The notes: generated from the sequence alone by a model not told the origin. A stretch of 64,000 bases of DNA from Xanthomonas hortorum (GCF_002940005.1 NZ_MDEF01000003.1); one strand, 5' to 3'; positions 43,864-53,342 are shown, counted from the first letter of the stretch. A program made the numbers and translations.

Positions 43864-44436
43864 ATGCGTGTTTTGCTGGTCAACGATACCGAAAAGCCGA
43901 TTGGCGAACTGCGCCAGGCATTGACGCGCGCCGGTTATACGGTGCTCGACGATGTGGCCTCGGTTGGTGCGTTGCTGCATGCGGTGCAGAGCCAGCAGCC
44001 GGATGTGGTGGTGATCGATGTGGACTCGCCTTCGCGCGATACCTTGGAGCAACTGTCGATGCTGCACGCCCATGCGCCGCGCCCGGTGGTGATGTTTTCC
44101 GGCGATGGCGACGATGCGTTGATCCATGCGGCAGTGGGCGCAGGCGTCACCGCGTATGTGGTCGATGGGCTGGCACCGGCGCGGCTGGCGCCGATCGTGC
44201 AGGTGGCGCTTGCCCGATTCGCGCAGGAAAGCAGCATGCGCAAACGTCTGGACGATGTGCAGCAGGCGCTGCAGGACCGCAAGCAGATCGATCGCGCCAA
44301 GGGCCTGCTGATGGAAAAACGTGGCCTGAGCGAGGCCGACGCCTACGCGGCGCTGCGCCAGCAAGCGATGAAGCAGGGCGTCAAACTGGCCGAAGTGGCG
44401 CGACGCATCGTGGCCATGGCCGAGCTGTTGGGATGA
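43864..44436 (+). CDS. nasT: ANTAR response regulator NasT
   Basis: RNA-binding antiterminator (190 aa). The receiver domain (residues 1-120) has the acceptor Asp in VVIDVDSPSRDT; the ANTAR domain (about 130-190) contains QIDRAKGLLMEKRGLSEADA. In Azotobacter and Pseudomonas, NasT stabilises antitermination of the nitrate-assimilation leader when freed by NasS. The start is placed before beta-strand 1 (MRVLLVNDTEKPI); ATG 43825 would add 13 residues. nasS follows after four bases. Confidence 0.9.
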   Translation: MRVLLVNDTEKPIGELRQALTRAGYTVLDDVASVGALLHAVQSQQPDVVVIDVDSPSRDTLEQLSMLHAHAPRPVVMFSGDGDDALIHAAVGAGVTAYVVDGLAPARLAPIVQVALARFAQESSMRKRLDDVQQALQDRKQIDRAKGLLMEKRGLSEADAYAALRQQAMKQGVKLAEVARRIVAMAELLG

Positions 44437-44440
44437 ACAC

Positions 44441-45505
44441 ATGAGCCAAGCCGACCTCCCCGTATTGCGCGTGGCCTACATGCCGCTGATCGATTGCGCA
44501 CCGCTGATCGCGGCGCAACGGCTGGGCCTGGACCGTGCGCATGGCTTGCAATTGGAGCTGCAGCGTCAGGCGTCGTGGGCCGGGGTGCGCGACCGTCTGC
44601 TGGCCGGCGAGGTCGATGCGGCGCATGCCTTGGCCAGCCTGGTGTATGCGATCGATCTCGGCATTGCCGGGCCGCAATGCCCGATGGCGTTGTTGATGAC
44701 GCTCAACCATAACGGCCAGGCGATCACGCTGGCGCCTGCGCTCGCGCAGGCCTTGGCCGATGGTCACGCGTTGCCGCAGGTGCTGGCCGGTCTGGGCCGC
44801 CGTGCGGTGTTTGCGCAGACCTTTCCCACCGGTACGCATGCGTTGTGGCTGTATTACTGGCTGGCCGCGTGCGGGGTTGACCCGATGCGCGATGTGGATG
44901 TGCTCAGCATTCCGCCGCCGCAGATGCCCGCAGCCTTGGCTAGCGGGTTGGTCGATGGCTATTGCTCCGGCGAGCCGTGGGCCGCAGTTGCGCAGGCCCA
45001 GGGCAGCGGTCGCCGCGTGAACCGCAGTGGGGAGTTGTGGGCCGGGCATCCGGAAAAAGTGCTGGCCTGCCGACGCGAGTTCGCCGCGCTGCAACCCGAG
45101 TTGACCGAGCGGCTGACCGCCTGCGTGCTGGAAGCCTGTCGCTGGCTGGATGCGGCGCCGGGCAATCGCGCGCAATGTGCGCAATGGTTGGCCGAGCCGC
45201 AGCATATCGGTGTGTCGGCTGCGCATCTGGCGGCGTGTCTGGACGCGGATATCGAGATTCATGCGAACGATGCGACGGCGCTGGCCTTTCATCGCAATGG
45301 TGCGGTGAACATGCCGTGGCTGTCGGATGGCGAGTGGTTCCTGACCCAGTTTCAGCGTTGGGGCTGGCATGACATCCACGATGACGACATCGCGCGGCTG
45401 CGCGACATCCATCGGCTGGACAACTATCGGCGCGCGGCAGCCCGCGTGGGTGTGGCTGTGCCGGACGGGGATCACCGCAGTAATCGGTTGTTCGATACGC
45501 TCTAG
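44441..45505 (+). CDS. nasS: Nitrate-sensing protein NasS (NrtA-like, cytoplasmic)
   Basis: A 354-aa member of the NrtA/CmpA solute-binding family. It has no signal peptide, which argues against a transport role and for the cytoplasmic sensor NasS that sequesters NasT when nitrate is absent. Landmarks are VAYMPLIDCAPLIAAQRLG, FPTGTHALWLYYWLAACG and GYCSGEPWAAVAQAQG. Only four bases separate it from nasT. The nitrate and nitrite reductase genes it should control are not in the window; a repeat and an assembly gap follow. Confidence 0.85.
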   Translation: MSQADLPVLRVAYMPLIDCAPLIAAQRLGLDRAHGLQLELQRQASWAGVRDRLLAGEVDAAHALASLVYAIDLGIAGPQCPMALLMTLNHNGQAITLAPALAQALADGHALPQVLAGLGRRAVFAQTFPTGTHALWLYYWLAACGVDPMRDVDVLSIPPPQMPAALASGLVDGYCSGEPWAAVAQAQGSGRRVNRSGELWAGHPEKVLACRREFAALQPELTERLTACVLEACRWLDAAPGNRAQCAQWLAEPQHIGVSAAHLAACLDADIEIHANDATALAFHRNGAVNMPWLSDGEWFLTQFQRWGWHDIHDDDIARLRDIHRLDNYRRAAARVGVAVPDGDHRSNRLFDTL

Positions 45506-45675
45506 GGCGGATGACTACATCACTGTGCAGCCGCCAGCTTAGAACACGTTGTCGGCAAGGCAACCAGCATGGTGCCGCATGCACTCCTAACTCTTGCGCA
45601 TGCTTGCACTCGTCTGACGCCTAAGGCCTAACGCCTGACGTTTGAGTTGGCTGTGGAGCTATCGATCTGTGGGTT

Positions 45676-45698
45676 TGCTGGAGGGCCCTTGCCCGCCC
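45676..45698 (+). repeat. Fragment of type-A palindromic repeat at gap edge
   Basis: gctggagggcccttgcccgccc matches the leading part of the type-A repeats at 63801 and 5423-5446, then the sequence is lost in N. The repeat is probably why the assembly broke. Confidence 0.65.
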
Positions 45699-45729
45699 NN
45701 NNNNNNNNNNNNNNNNNNNNNNNNNNNNN
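45699..45729. other. Assembly gap (31 N)
   Basis: Unresolved bases. The real length is unknown. The gap hides the end of the potassium-channel gene and a repeat copy. Confidence 0.98.
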
Positions 45730-46588
45730 GTTCCGGCAGCGGCTCTGCACATTGCCGGCAATACCGCGCATCCGGCGCATGGCCTTCCAGCCCGCAGCGC
45801 GGGCAATTGCGAACATCGCGCTTGCCGGCGTGGCCGCCTTCGCGCAGCGTGCTGGCCAGTTCGGCCGTGTAGATGCCGGTGGGCACGGCGATGATGCTGT
45901 AGCCGATCAGGATCAAGGCCGAAGTAACGAAGCGGCCCAGCGTGGTCTGCGGTACCAGATCGCCAAAACCCACCGTGGACATGGTCACGATGGCCCAGTA
46001 CATGCTGGTCGGGATGCTGGTGAACCCGTGTTGCGGGCCTTCGATCACGTACATCGTGGCGCCGGCGATCACGGTGATGGTGAGCACGCTGAACAGGAAC
46101 ACCAGCACCTTGCGCCGGCTGCGCCACAGCGCATCCACCAACTGCCCGCTCTCTTCGATGTAGCGGGTGAGCTTGAGGATGCGGAACAGGCGCAGGATGC
46201 GCAGCACGCGCACGACCAGCAGCGTCTGCGCACCGGGCACGAAGAACGACAGATAGCTAGGCAGGATCGACAATAAATCGATCACCCCCCAGATGCTGAG
46301 CGCGTAATGCAGCGGGCGCCGTACCACCGCCAGGCGCAACGCGTACTCGACGGTGAACAACACCGTGAACGCCCATTCCAGCGGCACCAACCAGTGCGCC
46401 GAGTGCGAGTGGATGCGCGGCACGCTGTCGATCATGATCACCACCACGCTGGTGAGGATCGCCACCACCAGCATCAGATCGAAATTGCGCGACGGGCGGG
46501 TGTCGTGCCGGTAGATGATGTCGAACCATTGCCGGCGCCAGCCGTCGTCGGTGGCAGGGGTAAGCTGAGGATCGGAGAAAGGGCGCAT
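45730..46588 (-). CDS. Voltage-gated potassium channel with C-terminal zinc ribbon (end in gap)
   Basis: Six-helix ion channel, 286 codons before the gap. S1-S6 are visible, with the S4 voltage sensor RVLRILRLFRILKLTRY and the pore filter TVGFGD, a potassium type. After S6 come about 25 residues, then two Cys pairs (CPRC and CRQC) that look like a zinc ribbon. The last readable residues are CAEPLPE, so the protein probably ends within a few residues of the gap. The open frame that continues through the N to 45659 is meaningless. ATG 46588 gives the expected N-terminus. It is divergent from argD. Confidence 0.85.
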
Positions 46589-46660
46589 GCGCGCATTGTG
46601 CCGCAGGCCGGCGAATGCGCGAGAATGCAGGTTCTCCCTCCGCTTCTGCGACCCACCATC

Positions 46661-47887
46661 ATGAGCACCGCTGCCGATTCGCCCCTGTCCCTCGCGCATT
46701 ACTACCTGCCGGTCTACCGCCCGCGCCAGGTTGTGCTGGAGCGTGGACAGGGCAGTCGCGTGTGGGACGACCAGGGCCGCGAATATGTGGATCTGTCAGC
46801 AGGCATCGCGGTCAGCGGGCTGGGCCATAACGATCCGGATCTGATGGCTGCGCTCACCGAGCAGGCCGGCAAGTTGTGGCACACCAGCAACGTGTTCTTC
46901 AGCGCACCGCCGCTGAAGCTGGCCGAGGAGCTGGTCACCGCCTCGCGTTTTGCGCAGAAAGTGTTCCTGTGCAATTCGGGCACCGAGGCCAACGAGGCGG
47001 CGATCAAGCTGGTGCGCAAGTGGGCCAGCAATCAGGGCCGCCCGGCCGATAAGCGCGTCATCGTGACCTTCCGCGGCAGCTTCCATGGGCGCACCCTGGC
47101 CTCGGTCACCGCGACCGCACAGCCCAAGTATCAGGAAGGCTACGAGCCGCTGCCCGGCGGCTTTCGCTATGTCGATTTCAACGATGTGGCGGCACTGGAA
47201 ACGGCCATGGCGACGGGCGATGTCGCTGCGGTGATGCTGGAGCCGATTCAGGGCGAGGGCGGAGTGATGCCGGCCGAGCCGGGCTTTCTGAGCCGCGTGC
47301 GCGCGCTGTGCGATCAGCACGATGCGCTGCTGGTGCTGGACGAGATCCAGTGCGGCATGGGCCGCACCGGCACGCTGTTTGCGCACTGGCAGGAGCAGGT
47401 GACGCCGGACATCGTGACGCTGGCCAAGGCGCTGGGTGGTGGCTTCCCGATCGGTGCGATGTTGGCCGGCCCCAAGGTGGCCGAGACCATGCAGTTCGGC
47501 GCGCATGGCACCACCTTCGGCGGCAATCCGTTGGCCGCTGCGGTGGCGCGCGTGGCGCTGCGCAAGCTGGCCTCGCCGCAGATCGCTGAGAACGTGGTGC
47601 GGCAGTCGGCCGCGCTGCGCGCCGGTCTGGACGCGCTCAACGATGAGTTCGGCGTGTTTGCGCAAATCCGCGGGCGCGGCTTGATGCTGGGCGCAGTGCT
47701 GGCCCCGACGCATGCCGGGCAGGCCGGGGCGATCCTGGATTTTGCGGCCAAGCATGGCTTGCTGTTGTTGCAGGCGGGGCCGGATGTCTTGCGTTTTGTG
47801 CCGGCGCTCAATCTGACCGATGCCGAGCTGGCTGATGGGTTGGAACGTTTGCGCCTGGCGATTGCCGAGTACGTCGCGCAGCAGTGA
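46661..47887 (+). CDS. argD: Acetylornithine aminotransferase ArgD
   Basis: PLP enzyme (408 aa) of arginine synthesis, possibly also acting in lysine synthesis (succinyl-DAP) as in E. coli. Subgroup-III aminotransferase motifs: NSGTEANEAAIKLVRKW, FHGRTLASVTATAQ, LLVLDEIQCGMGRTGTLFA, and the PLP Lys in VTLAKALGGGFPIGAML. ATG 46661 is the family start; the longer open frame upstream is antisense to the channel gene. The 109-base gap to the next gene contains short CGATTCCCC/CGAATCCC units. Confidence 0.95.
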   Translation: MSTAADSPLSLAHYYLPVYRPRQVVLERGQGSRVWDDQGREYVDLSAGIAVSGLGHNDPDLMAALTEQAGKLWHTSNVFFSAPPLKLAEELVTASRFAQKVFLCNSGTEANEAAIKLVRKWASNQGRPADKRVIVTFRGSFHGRTLASVTATAQPKYQEGYEPLPGGFRYVDFNDVAALETAMATGDVAAVMLEPIQGEGGVMPAEPGFLSRVRALCDQHDALLVLDEIQCGMGRTGTLFAHWQEQVTPDIVTLAKALGGGFPIGAMLAGPKVAETMQFGAHGTTFGGNPLAAAVARVALRKLASPQIAENVVRQSAALRAGLDALNDEFGVFAQIRGRGLMLGAVLAPTHAGQAGAILDFAAKHGLLLLQAGPDVLRFVPALNLTDAELADGLERLRLAIAEYVAQQ

Positions 47888-47954
47888 TGCAGAGCTGCGC
47901 TTTCTGCGCCATCGTGGCCGGCACCGCGCCGGCCACGATGGCGAAGGAAGATTC

Positions 47955-47992
47955 GCCGGCGATTCCCCGATTCCCCAATCTCGAATCCCGGC
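47955..47992. repeat. GATTCCCC-type short repeats after argD
   Basis: The units gattccccgattccccaat and ctcgaatcccgg resemble those in the fadN-fadA gap (25802-25934). Function unknown. Confidence 0.5.
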
Positions 47993-47996
47993 TCTC

Positions 47997-48614
47997 CTAC
48001 GCCACCCCATACCGCTTCAACACCCGCCGCAAGGCGCGCGCATCGCGCGCCGTCTCCGCGTGCAGGCCGGCTGCACGCGCGCCACGCACGTTGACGAACA
48101 GGTCGTCGACAAACAAGGTGCGCGCTGCAGTGGCGTCCAGCTGTGCAAGCGCGCGCTGATACACCAGCAGGTCGGGCTTGCGGCCGCCGAGTGCGCCGCT
48201 GCACAGCACGCGGCCCTGCAATAACCGAAACAGCGCAGGCACGATCCGCTCGATTGCCTCCACCATCAACGGCCCATTGTTGGTGAGTACCGCCACGGCC
48301 ATCGTCGCCGATACCGCCTGCACCTGCGCCACCACCGAGGGGTCCGCGCGGCACGCCGCCACGCGTGCGTCGATCCAGGTGGCGCGATCGATCACGCCGC
48401 CCAGCCCCTCGCTCAATTGCGCCAGGTAGTCCTGCGTGTCGACAAGCCCAGCATCGTAGGCACGTTCCAGGCCTTGCTCGAACAACACCTGCTGCACCCG
48501 TTGCGGCGTGCAGGCAGCTGCTGCAGCAAGTGCAGCCACGCGGCGCGGCCGTGAGTAGCTGGCCAATACGCCATCGAAATCGAGCAGTAACAGAGAGGGT
48601 GCTGCAAGCGGCAT
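47997..48614 (-). CDS. HAD-superfamily hydrolase
   Basis: Phosphatase-like protein (205 aa). The four HAD motifs can be seen: nucleophile DFDGVL (residues 12-17), the Thr of VAVLTNNGP, the Lys in LGGRKPDLLVYQ, and FVDDLFVNV with the metal-binding acidic pair. The helical cap sits between motifs 1 and 2. Substrate is unknown. It is convergent with argD and divergent from the TonB receptor gene. Confidence 0.9.
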   Translation of the reverse strand: MPLAAPSLLLLDFDGVLASYSRPRRVAALAAAAACTPQRVQQVLFEQGLERAYDAGLVDTQDYLAQLSEGLGGVIDRATWIDARVAACRADPSVVAQVQAVSATMAVAVLTNNGPLMVEAIERIVPALFRLLQGRVLCSGALGGRKPDLLVYQRALAQLDATAARTLFVDDLFVNVRGARAAGLHAETARDARALRRVLKRYGVA

Positions 48615-48898
48615 GCGCGGACTCGTGATGTGGCTGCGCAGCGTTGTCGATCTGCGACGTCATGGCAAGCATGCGAGAGCTGGTATGACCGGATGCGCGC
48701 AGGTGGGTGGGGACAGTACGTATTCAGATCGTTGAATTCGGCAGCAACCTACCCACCCGCGCTGCCCCTACCCTCCGCGCGCGGCTTGCGGCGGAACTGC
48801 GCTGGGTATGGTCGATGCATGCCGCATTTGCGGTGTCAGCCGGTCTGGGGGAGCGGCCCGGTCACTCAGCACGCCACACGCATCCAGGGGTCGATTGC

Positions 48899-51193
48899 AT
48901 GCCTAAGCGCTTCAAAACCGATCAGCTGGCGGTCTCGGTCGCCGCCATTCTCACCACCGCCACGCGTCGCCACACGCTTGCCTCGATGACCTTGTTGCTG
49001 GCCGGCGTACACAGCCTGCCCGCACTGGCACAGGAAGCGCGCACGCTCGATGCGGTCAGTGTGGTGGGCACCGGCTCCACGCGCACCACCGCGTCCATCT
49101 CCGCCGCCGAGATCCAGGCCCAGGTGCCCGGCGTGGCGCCGCAGCAGTTACTGGCGAGTCTGCCCGGGGTGAATGTGCAGACCACCGATCCGTTCGGGCT
49201 GTACGAGTTCGGCGACTCGATGACCATCCGCGGCTTCTCTGCCAACCAGATCGGCGTGACCCTGGACGGCATCCCGATCGAAACCTTCGACACCCGCGAA
49301 GGCGGGCCGATCACCCGTTACGTGTCCAGCGAGAACCTGCTCGACGTCACTGTGTCGGCAGGTTCCGGCGATGTCACCCAGCCCTCGTATCACGCACTCG
49401 GCGGTGCGATCCGCTACACCAGCCTGCCACCGAAGGGAGGCGACAGCTGGAGCGGCAATCTCACCCAGACCATCGGCTCGGACGATCTGGTGCGCAGCTT
49501 CGTGCGCCTGGATACGCCGGATTGGTGGGAAGGCGGCCCCAGCGCGTACCTCTCCGCATCGCGCACGCAGGGCGGGGTGTGGGACATGGAACCGGCCACG
49601 CAAAAGAGCGATCACTTCGAAGCCAAGATCCGCCAGGCCTGGGATGCGGGCAGCCTGACGCTGGGCTGGATCTACAACAACCGCAAGGACTACGACGTGC
49701 AGTCGTACAACTCCGACGGTTCGGTGGCGTGGGACCTGCACGAACGCATCACCGGCAATCCGGAAGTGGACGCCGAGCATTACACCGAATGGCAGAACGG
49801 CCGCCGCGATTCGCTGCTCAGCCTGCATGGCGACTTTCTGTTCAACGATGCGATCGGCTTCACCTTTACCGGCTACTACGAAAACAAGCATGGTTACGGT
49901 GTCGGCGGCACGCCGCCGAGTACGGCCACCGGTTTATACAACGATGCCATCGCCGGTACGCCGGGGCGCACCGATATCGCCATTAACGACCCGCAGATCG
50001 TCGATGCCGATGGCAACGTCACCAACGTCGGTGCGATGACGCGGCGCGAAGAAATCATGGGCGGCGATCGTTATGGTGTGACCACCGCGGTGTCGTGGGA
50101 GACCGAGCACAACAAGCTCGAAGTCGGCGCCTGGTACGAGAATTACGACTTCGATCAGGTGCGCCCGCTGTACAACCTGGACCCTGCCACCGGCGCGCTG
50201 CTGAAGGGCTCGCTGCCGATCGTCATCTACTACGACAACCACTTCTCCACCGAGGTGAAGCAGCTCTACATCAAGGACACGCTGCGTCTGCTCGATGACC
50301 GGCTCACGATGGAATTCGGCGCCAAGGGGCTGGATGTCAAACGCGATTACAACGGCATCGCCAATCTGGACGACTTCAATGTCGGTGTGCGCCGCGATGT
50401 CACCATCAAGAACAGCGACTGGTTCCAGCCGCAGGTCGGCGCCAGCTTCCAGCTTGCCGAAGGCGTGCAACTGTTCGCCAACTACGCGGAAAACTTCAGC
50501 TCCGCCCCGCGGCTGGCGTTGACCTCCGGTGCGTTCAATCCGGATATCGCGCCGGAAGAATCCACCAACATCGATATCGGCATCCGCGCCGAATCCAGCC
50601 AGTGGAGCGGCTATATCGCCGCCTACAAGATCGATTACGAAAACCGCATCATCGCGCTGACCGATCCGGATCCATTGGTGGTGGCACCCACCGTCTACGC
50701 CAATGTCGGCGACGTGCAGACCTATGGTGCGGAGGTGTCCGGCATGTGGAAGCCGGCGCCGGGCTGGCGGCTGGGTGCCTCGTTGACCTGGAACAAATCC
50801 GAATTCCAGGACAACTATTTCGGCCCGGTCAGCGGCAACCTGGTGCAGGTGGAAGGCAACGAAGTGCCGGATTCGCCCAAGGTGATGTTCAGCGTCAACG
50901 GCGGTTGGGAAGGCGAACATTTCTTCGTCAACCTCGATACCAAATACACCGGCAAGCGCTACGGCGACACGCTCAACACCGATCAGGTGGATGCCACCTT
51001 CATCGTCAACGGCAGCGTGGGTTATCAGGGCGAGGATGCAGGGTTTCTTGCCGGTGGGCGACTGCAGTTGTCGGTCTACAACCTGTTCGACAAGGACGAT
51101 GCGATCGGTGCGGTGTTCCCGAACGAAAGCTCCGGCTCGTATCAGTTGATCGCACCACGCCAGCTGTTCGCCAGCCTGGCCTACAAGTTCTGA
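48899..51193 (+). CDS. TonB-dependent outer-membrane receptor (first gene of the oxidation locus)
   Basis: Outer-membrane uptake receptor (764 aa). Signal peptide ending SLPALAQ, then a TonB-box-like TLDAVSVVG, the plug domain (about 50-180, with VAPQQLLASLPGVNVQ and NQIGVTLDGIPIE), and the beta-barrel ending in Phe (LFASLAYKF). AGGGG eight bases before ATG 48899 decides the start; the open frame extends 64 codons upstream without signal character. It is followed by a GC hairpin and then the exported oxidase. The substrate is unknown but should be what the oxidase or aminotransferase uses (inference). Confidence 0.92.
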   Translation: MPKRFKTDQLAVSVAAILTTATRRHTLASMTLLLAGVHSLPALAQEARTLDAVSVVGTGSTRTTASISAAEIQAQVPGVAPQQLLASLPGVNVQTTDPFGLYEFGDSMTIRGFSANQIGVTLDGIPIETFDTREGGPITRYVSSENLLDVTVSAGSGDVTQPSYHALGGAIRYTSLPPKGGDSWSGNLTQTIGSDDLVRSFVRLDTPDWWEGGPSAYLSASRTQGGVWDMEPATQKSDHFEAKIRQAWDAGSLTLGWIYNNRKDYDVQSYNSDGSVAWDLHERITGNPEVDAEHYTEWQNGRRDSLLSLHGDFLFNDAIGFTFTGYYENKHGYGVGGTPPSTATGLYNDAIAGTPGRTDIAINDPQIVDADGNVTNVGAMTRREEIMGGDRYGVTTAVSWETEHNKLEVGAWYENYDFDQVRPLYNLDPATGALLKGSLPIVIYYDNHFSTEVKQLYIKDTLRLLDDRLTMEFGAKGLDVKRDYNGIANLDDFNVGVRRDVTIKNSDWFQPQVGASFQLAEGVQLFANYAENFSSAPRLALTSGAFNPDIAPEESTNIDIGIRAESSQWSGYIAAYKIDYENRIIALTDPDPLVVAPTVYANVGDVQTYGAEVSGMWKPAPGWRLGASLTWNKSEFQDNYFGPVSGNLVQVEGNEVPDSPKVMFSVNGGWEGEHFFVNLDTKYTGKRYGDTLNTDQVDATFIVNGSVGYQGEDAGFLAGGRLQLSVYNLFDKDDAIGAVFPNESSGSYQLIAPRQLFASLAYKF

Positions 51194-51203
51194 GCCAGTG
51201 ATG

Positions 51204-51237
51204 CGGCCGGCGTCGCTGCCGGCCGTGCCACTGTTTT
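51204..51237 (+). terminator. GC-rich hairpin between receptor and oxidase genes
   Basis: CGGCCGGC (51204-51211), a six-base loop and CGGCCGGC's complement GCCGGCCG (51218-51225), followed by TTTTT after seven bases. A partial terminator or mRNA-processing hairpin that could set the receptor level above the downstream genes. Confidence 0.5.
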
Positions 51238-51280
51238 TGTCGGTCGTACTTGATCCATGACATGCAAGGACTACGCGTTG

Positions 51281-52888
51281 ATGCAAGGCAACCACTCTGG
51301 GGCGATGACGCGGCGGCAATTGCTGGCACGCATCGGCATGACTGCTGGCGGCGCGATGATGTATCAGGCGATGAGCAGCCTGGGCATGGCAGCCGAATCA
51401 AATTTCAAAGGGCCGCTGCAACTGGATGGCGACCCGAAGGGCGCCTCGGTGCTGATTCTGGGCGCGGGGCTGGCCGGCATGGCGGCGGCCTTCGAACTGC
51501 GCAAGGCCGGGTATCGCGTGCAGTTGCTGGAATACAACGACCGGCCCGGCGGCCGTAACTGGACGCTGCGTGGCGGCGACCGTTACACCGAACTGGGCGG
51601 GGCAACGCAGCACTGCCAGTTCGACCAGGGGCTGTATCTCAATCCCGGGCCGTGGCGCATTCCGCATCACCACAAGGCGGTGCTGAGTTACTGCAAGCAA
51701 TTCGGCGTGGCGCTGGAAGCCTTTAATCAGGTCAATTACAACGCGCTGCTGCATAGCGAAAAGGGCTTTGGCGGCAAACCGCAGCGCTTTCGCGCCATCG
51801 ATGCCGATTACAAAGGCCACGTGTCCGAGTTGCTGGCCAAGTGCACACGGCAGCAGGCACTGGACAAGAGCGTGAGCCGCGAAGACCAGGAAGTGTTGCT
51901 GGAATCGCTGCGGACCTGGGGCGCGCTGGATCACAAGTTCGGCTACGTCAAAGGCAAGGACAGCAGCGAGCGCCGCGGCTTTGCGCGTTATCCAGGCGGC
52001 GGTCTGTCGGGCAAGCCGGAATTCTCCGATCCTTTCAGCGTGCAGGATGTGTTGCGCTCGCGCCTGTGGACCACGCTGGCGGCTGGCAACAACTACGAAA
52101 TGCAGACCACCATGTTCCAGCCGGTGGGCGGCATGGACCAGATCGGCAAGGCGTTCGCGGGCCAGCTCGGCGATGCCATCACCTACAACGCCAAGGTCAC
52201 CAAGATCGATCAGGATGGCAGCGGCGTACGCGTGTCCTGGCAGGATGCCGCGCACGGTGGTGAAGAACGCATTGCCAGTGCCGATTGGTGCATCTGCACG
52301 ATTCCGTTATCGGTGCTCAGCCGTATTCCGGTCACCGCCAGCGACGCAATGACCACCGCGATCGGCCAGGTGCCGTATGCGGCATCGGTGAAAGTGGGCC
52401 TGCAATTCAAGCGCCGCTTCTGGGAAGAGGACGAAGCCATCTACGGTGGCATCAGCTACACCGATCTGCCGATCACCTTGATCAGCTACCCCAGCACCAA
52501 CTATCACAGCCCCGGCAAGGGCGTGCTGCTCGGTGCCTATGTGTGGGGATTGGACGCTTACCAGTTCACCTCGATGACCCCGGAGCAGCGCGTGCGCAAG
52601 GCGGTCGAATACGGCACGCAACTGCATCCGCAGTATCCACGCGAGTTCGAAAACGGCATTTCGGTCGGCTGGCACCGCGTGCCGTTTACCCATGGCTGTT
52701 TCGGCATGTGGAGTGAGCAGGCGCGTGCCGAACACTACACGCCGCTGTGCCAGATCGATGGGCGCCTGGCGCTGGCTGGTGAGCACGTCTCCTATATCCC
52801 GGCCTGGCAGGAAGGTGCGATTTTGTCTGCGCACGATGTCGTGGGCCGTCTGCATCGCAAAGTGCTGGCCGGAGGAGATCGCGCATGA
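51281..52888 (+). CDS. Tat-exported FAD amine/amino-acid oxidase
   Basis: Flavoenzyme (535 aa) of the flavin monoamine oxidase/L-amino-acid oxidase superfamily. The twin-arginine signal MTRRQLLARIGMTAGGA (residues 9-25) marks export to the periplasm as a folded, FAD-loaded protein. FAD-binding GAGLAGMAAAFEL at 61-73 and RPGGRNWTLRGGD about 30 residues on; the C-terminal flavin contact is LAGEHVSYIPAWQEGA. It should oxidise an amine or amino acid to an imine. With a cytochrome c encoded next (ATGA overlap) it may pass electrons on instead of to oxygen (inference). AAGGA ten bases before ATG 51281 supports this start; ATG 51257 and ATG 51305 are alternatives. Confidence 0.9.
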   Translation: MQGNHSGAMTRRQLLARIGMTAGGAMMYQAMSSLGMAAESNFKGPLQLDGDPKGASVLILGAGLAGMAAAFELRKAGYRVQLLEYNDRPGGRNWTLRGGDRYTELGGATQHCQFDQGLYLNPGPWRIPHHHKAVLSYCKQFGVALEAFNQVNYNALLHSEKGFGGKPQRFRAIDADYKGHVSELLAKCTRQQALDKSVSREDQEVLLESLRTWGALDHKFGYVKGKDSSERRGFARYPGGGLSGKPEFSDPFSVQDVLRSRLWTTLAAGNNYEMQTTMFQPVGGMDQIGKAFAGQLGDAITYNAKVTKIDQDGSGVRVSWQDAAHGGEERIASADWCICTIPLSVLSRIPVTASDAMTTAIGQVPYAASVKVGLQFKRRFWEEDEAIYGGISYTDLPITLISYPSTNYHSPGKGVLLGAYVWGLDAYQFTSMTPEQRVRKAVEYGTQLHPQYPREFENGISVGWHRVPFTHGCFGMWSEQARAEHYTPLCQIDGRLALAGEHVSYIPAWQEGAILSAHDVVGRLHRKVLAGGDRA

Positions 52889-53310
52889 GCCTGTTGCCAC
52901 GCTTGGCCGCTGCCACGTTCGTCGTTGCGATGGCTGCGTTGTTGCTGCCACCGGGCGCATACGATGCGCAGGCGCAGAGTTCCGATGCCACGCAGTTGTT
53001 TCCGCAACAAGGCTTTGCCAAGGCGTCCGGTCAGGATGTCTACCAGGCGATCTGCCAGGGCTGCCACATGCCGGCCGGGCGCGGCGCACAAGGCGCGGGC
53101 GACTATCCCGCGCTTGCCGGCAATCCCAAGCTCGCCGCCGGCCCCTACGTCACCATGATGGTGCTCGACGGCCACGCCGGCATGCCCGGTTTCGGTGAGA
53201 TGCTCAACGACCGCCAGGTGGCTGAGGTGGTGAGTTATGTGCGTACGCACTTCGGCAACGATCACGCCGAGGCCGTCACCGCCGACGACGTCAAATTGCT
53301 GCGCCACTGA
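52885..53310 (+). CDS. Periplasmic monohaem cytochrome c
   Basis: Small electron carrier (141 aa). Sec signal peptide ending around AYDAQAQ (residue 31), then the class-I haem site CQGCH (Cys57, Cys60, His61); a likely sixth-ligand Met lies in HAGMPGFGEML. The start overlaps the oxidase stop by four bases (ATGA), so the two are translationally coupled, which suggests a complex or partnership: the cytochrome would accept electrons from the flavin (inference). Confidence 0.92.
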   Translation: MSLLPRLAAATFVVAMAALLLPPGAYDAQAQSSDATQLFPQQGFAKASGQDVYQAICQGCHMPAGRGAQGAGDYPALAGNPKLAAGPYVTMMVLDGHAGMPGFGEMLNDRQVAEVVSYVRTHFGNDHAEAVTADDVKLLRH

Positions 53311-53342
53311 TTTTTCCTTTATCTCTCATGCAAGGAGTTGCC

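Noticed and set aside
44441..45505. Periplasmic nitrate-binding protein of an ABC transporter
   Set aside because: No signal peptide, no permease or ATPase gene, and direct pairing with NasT favour NasS.
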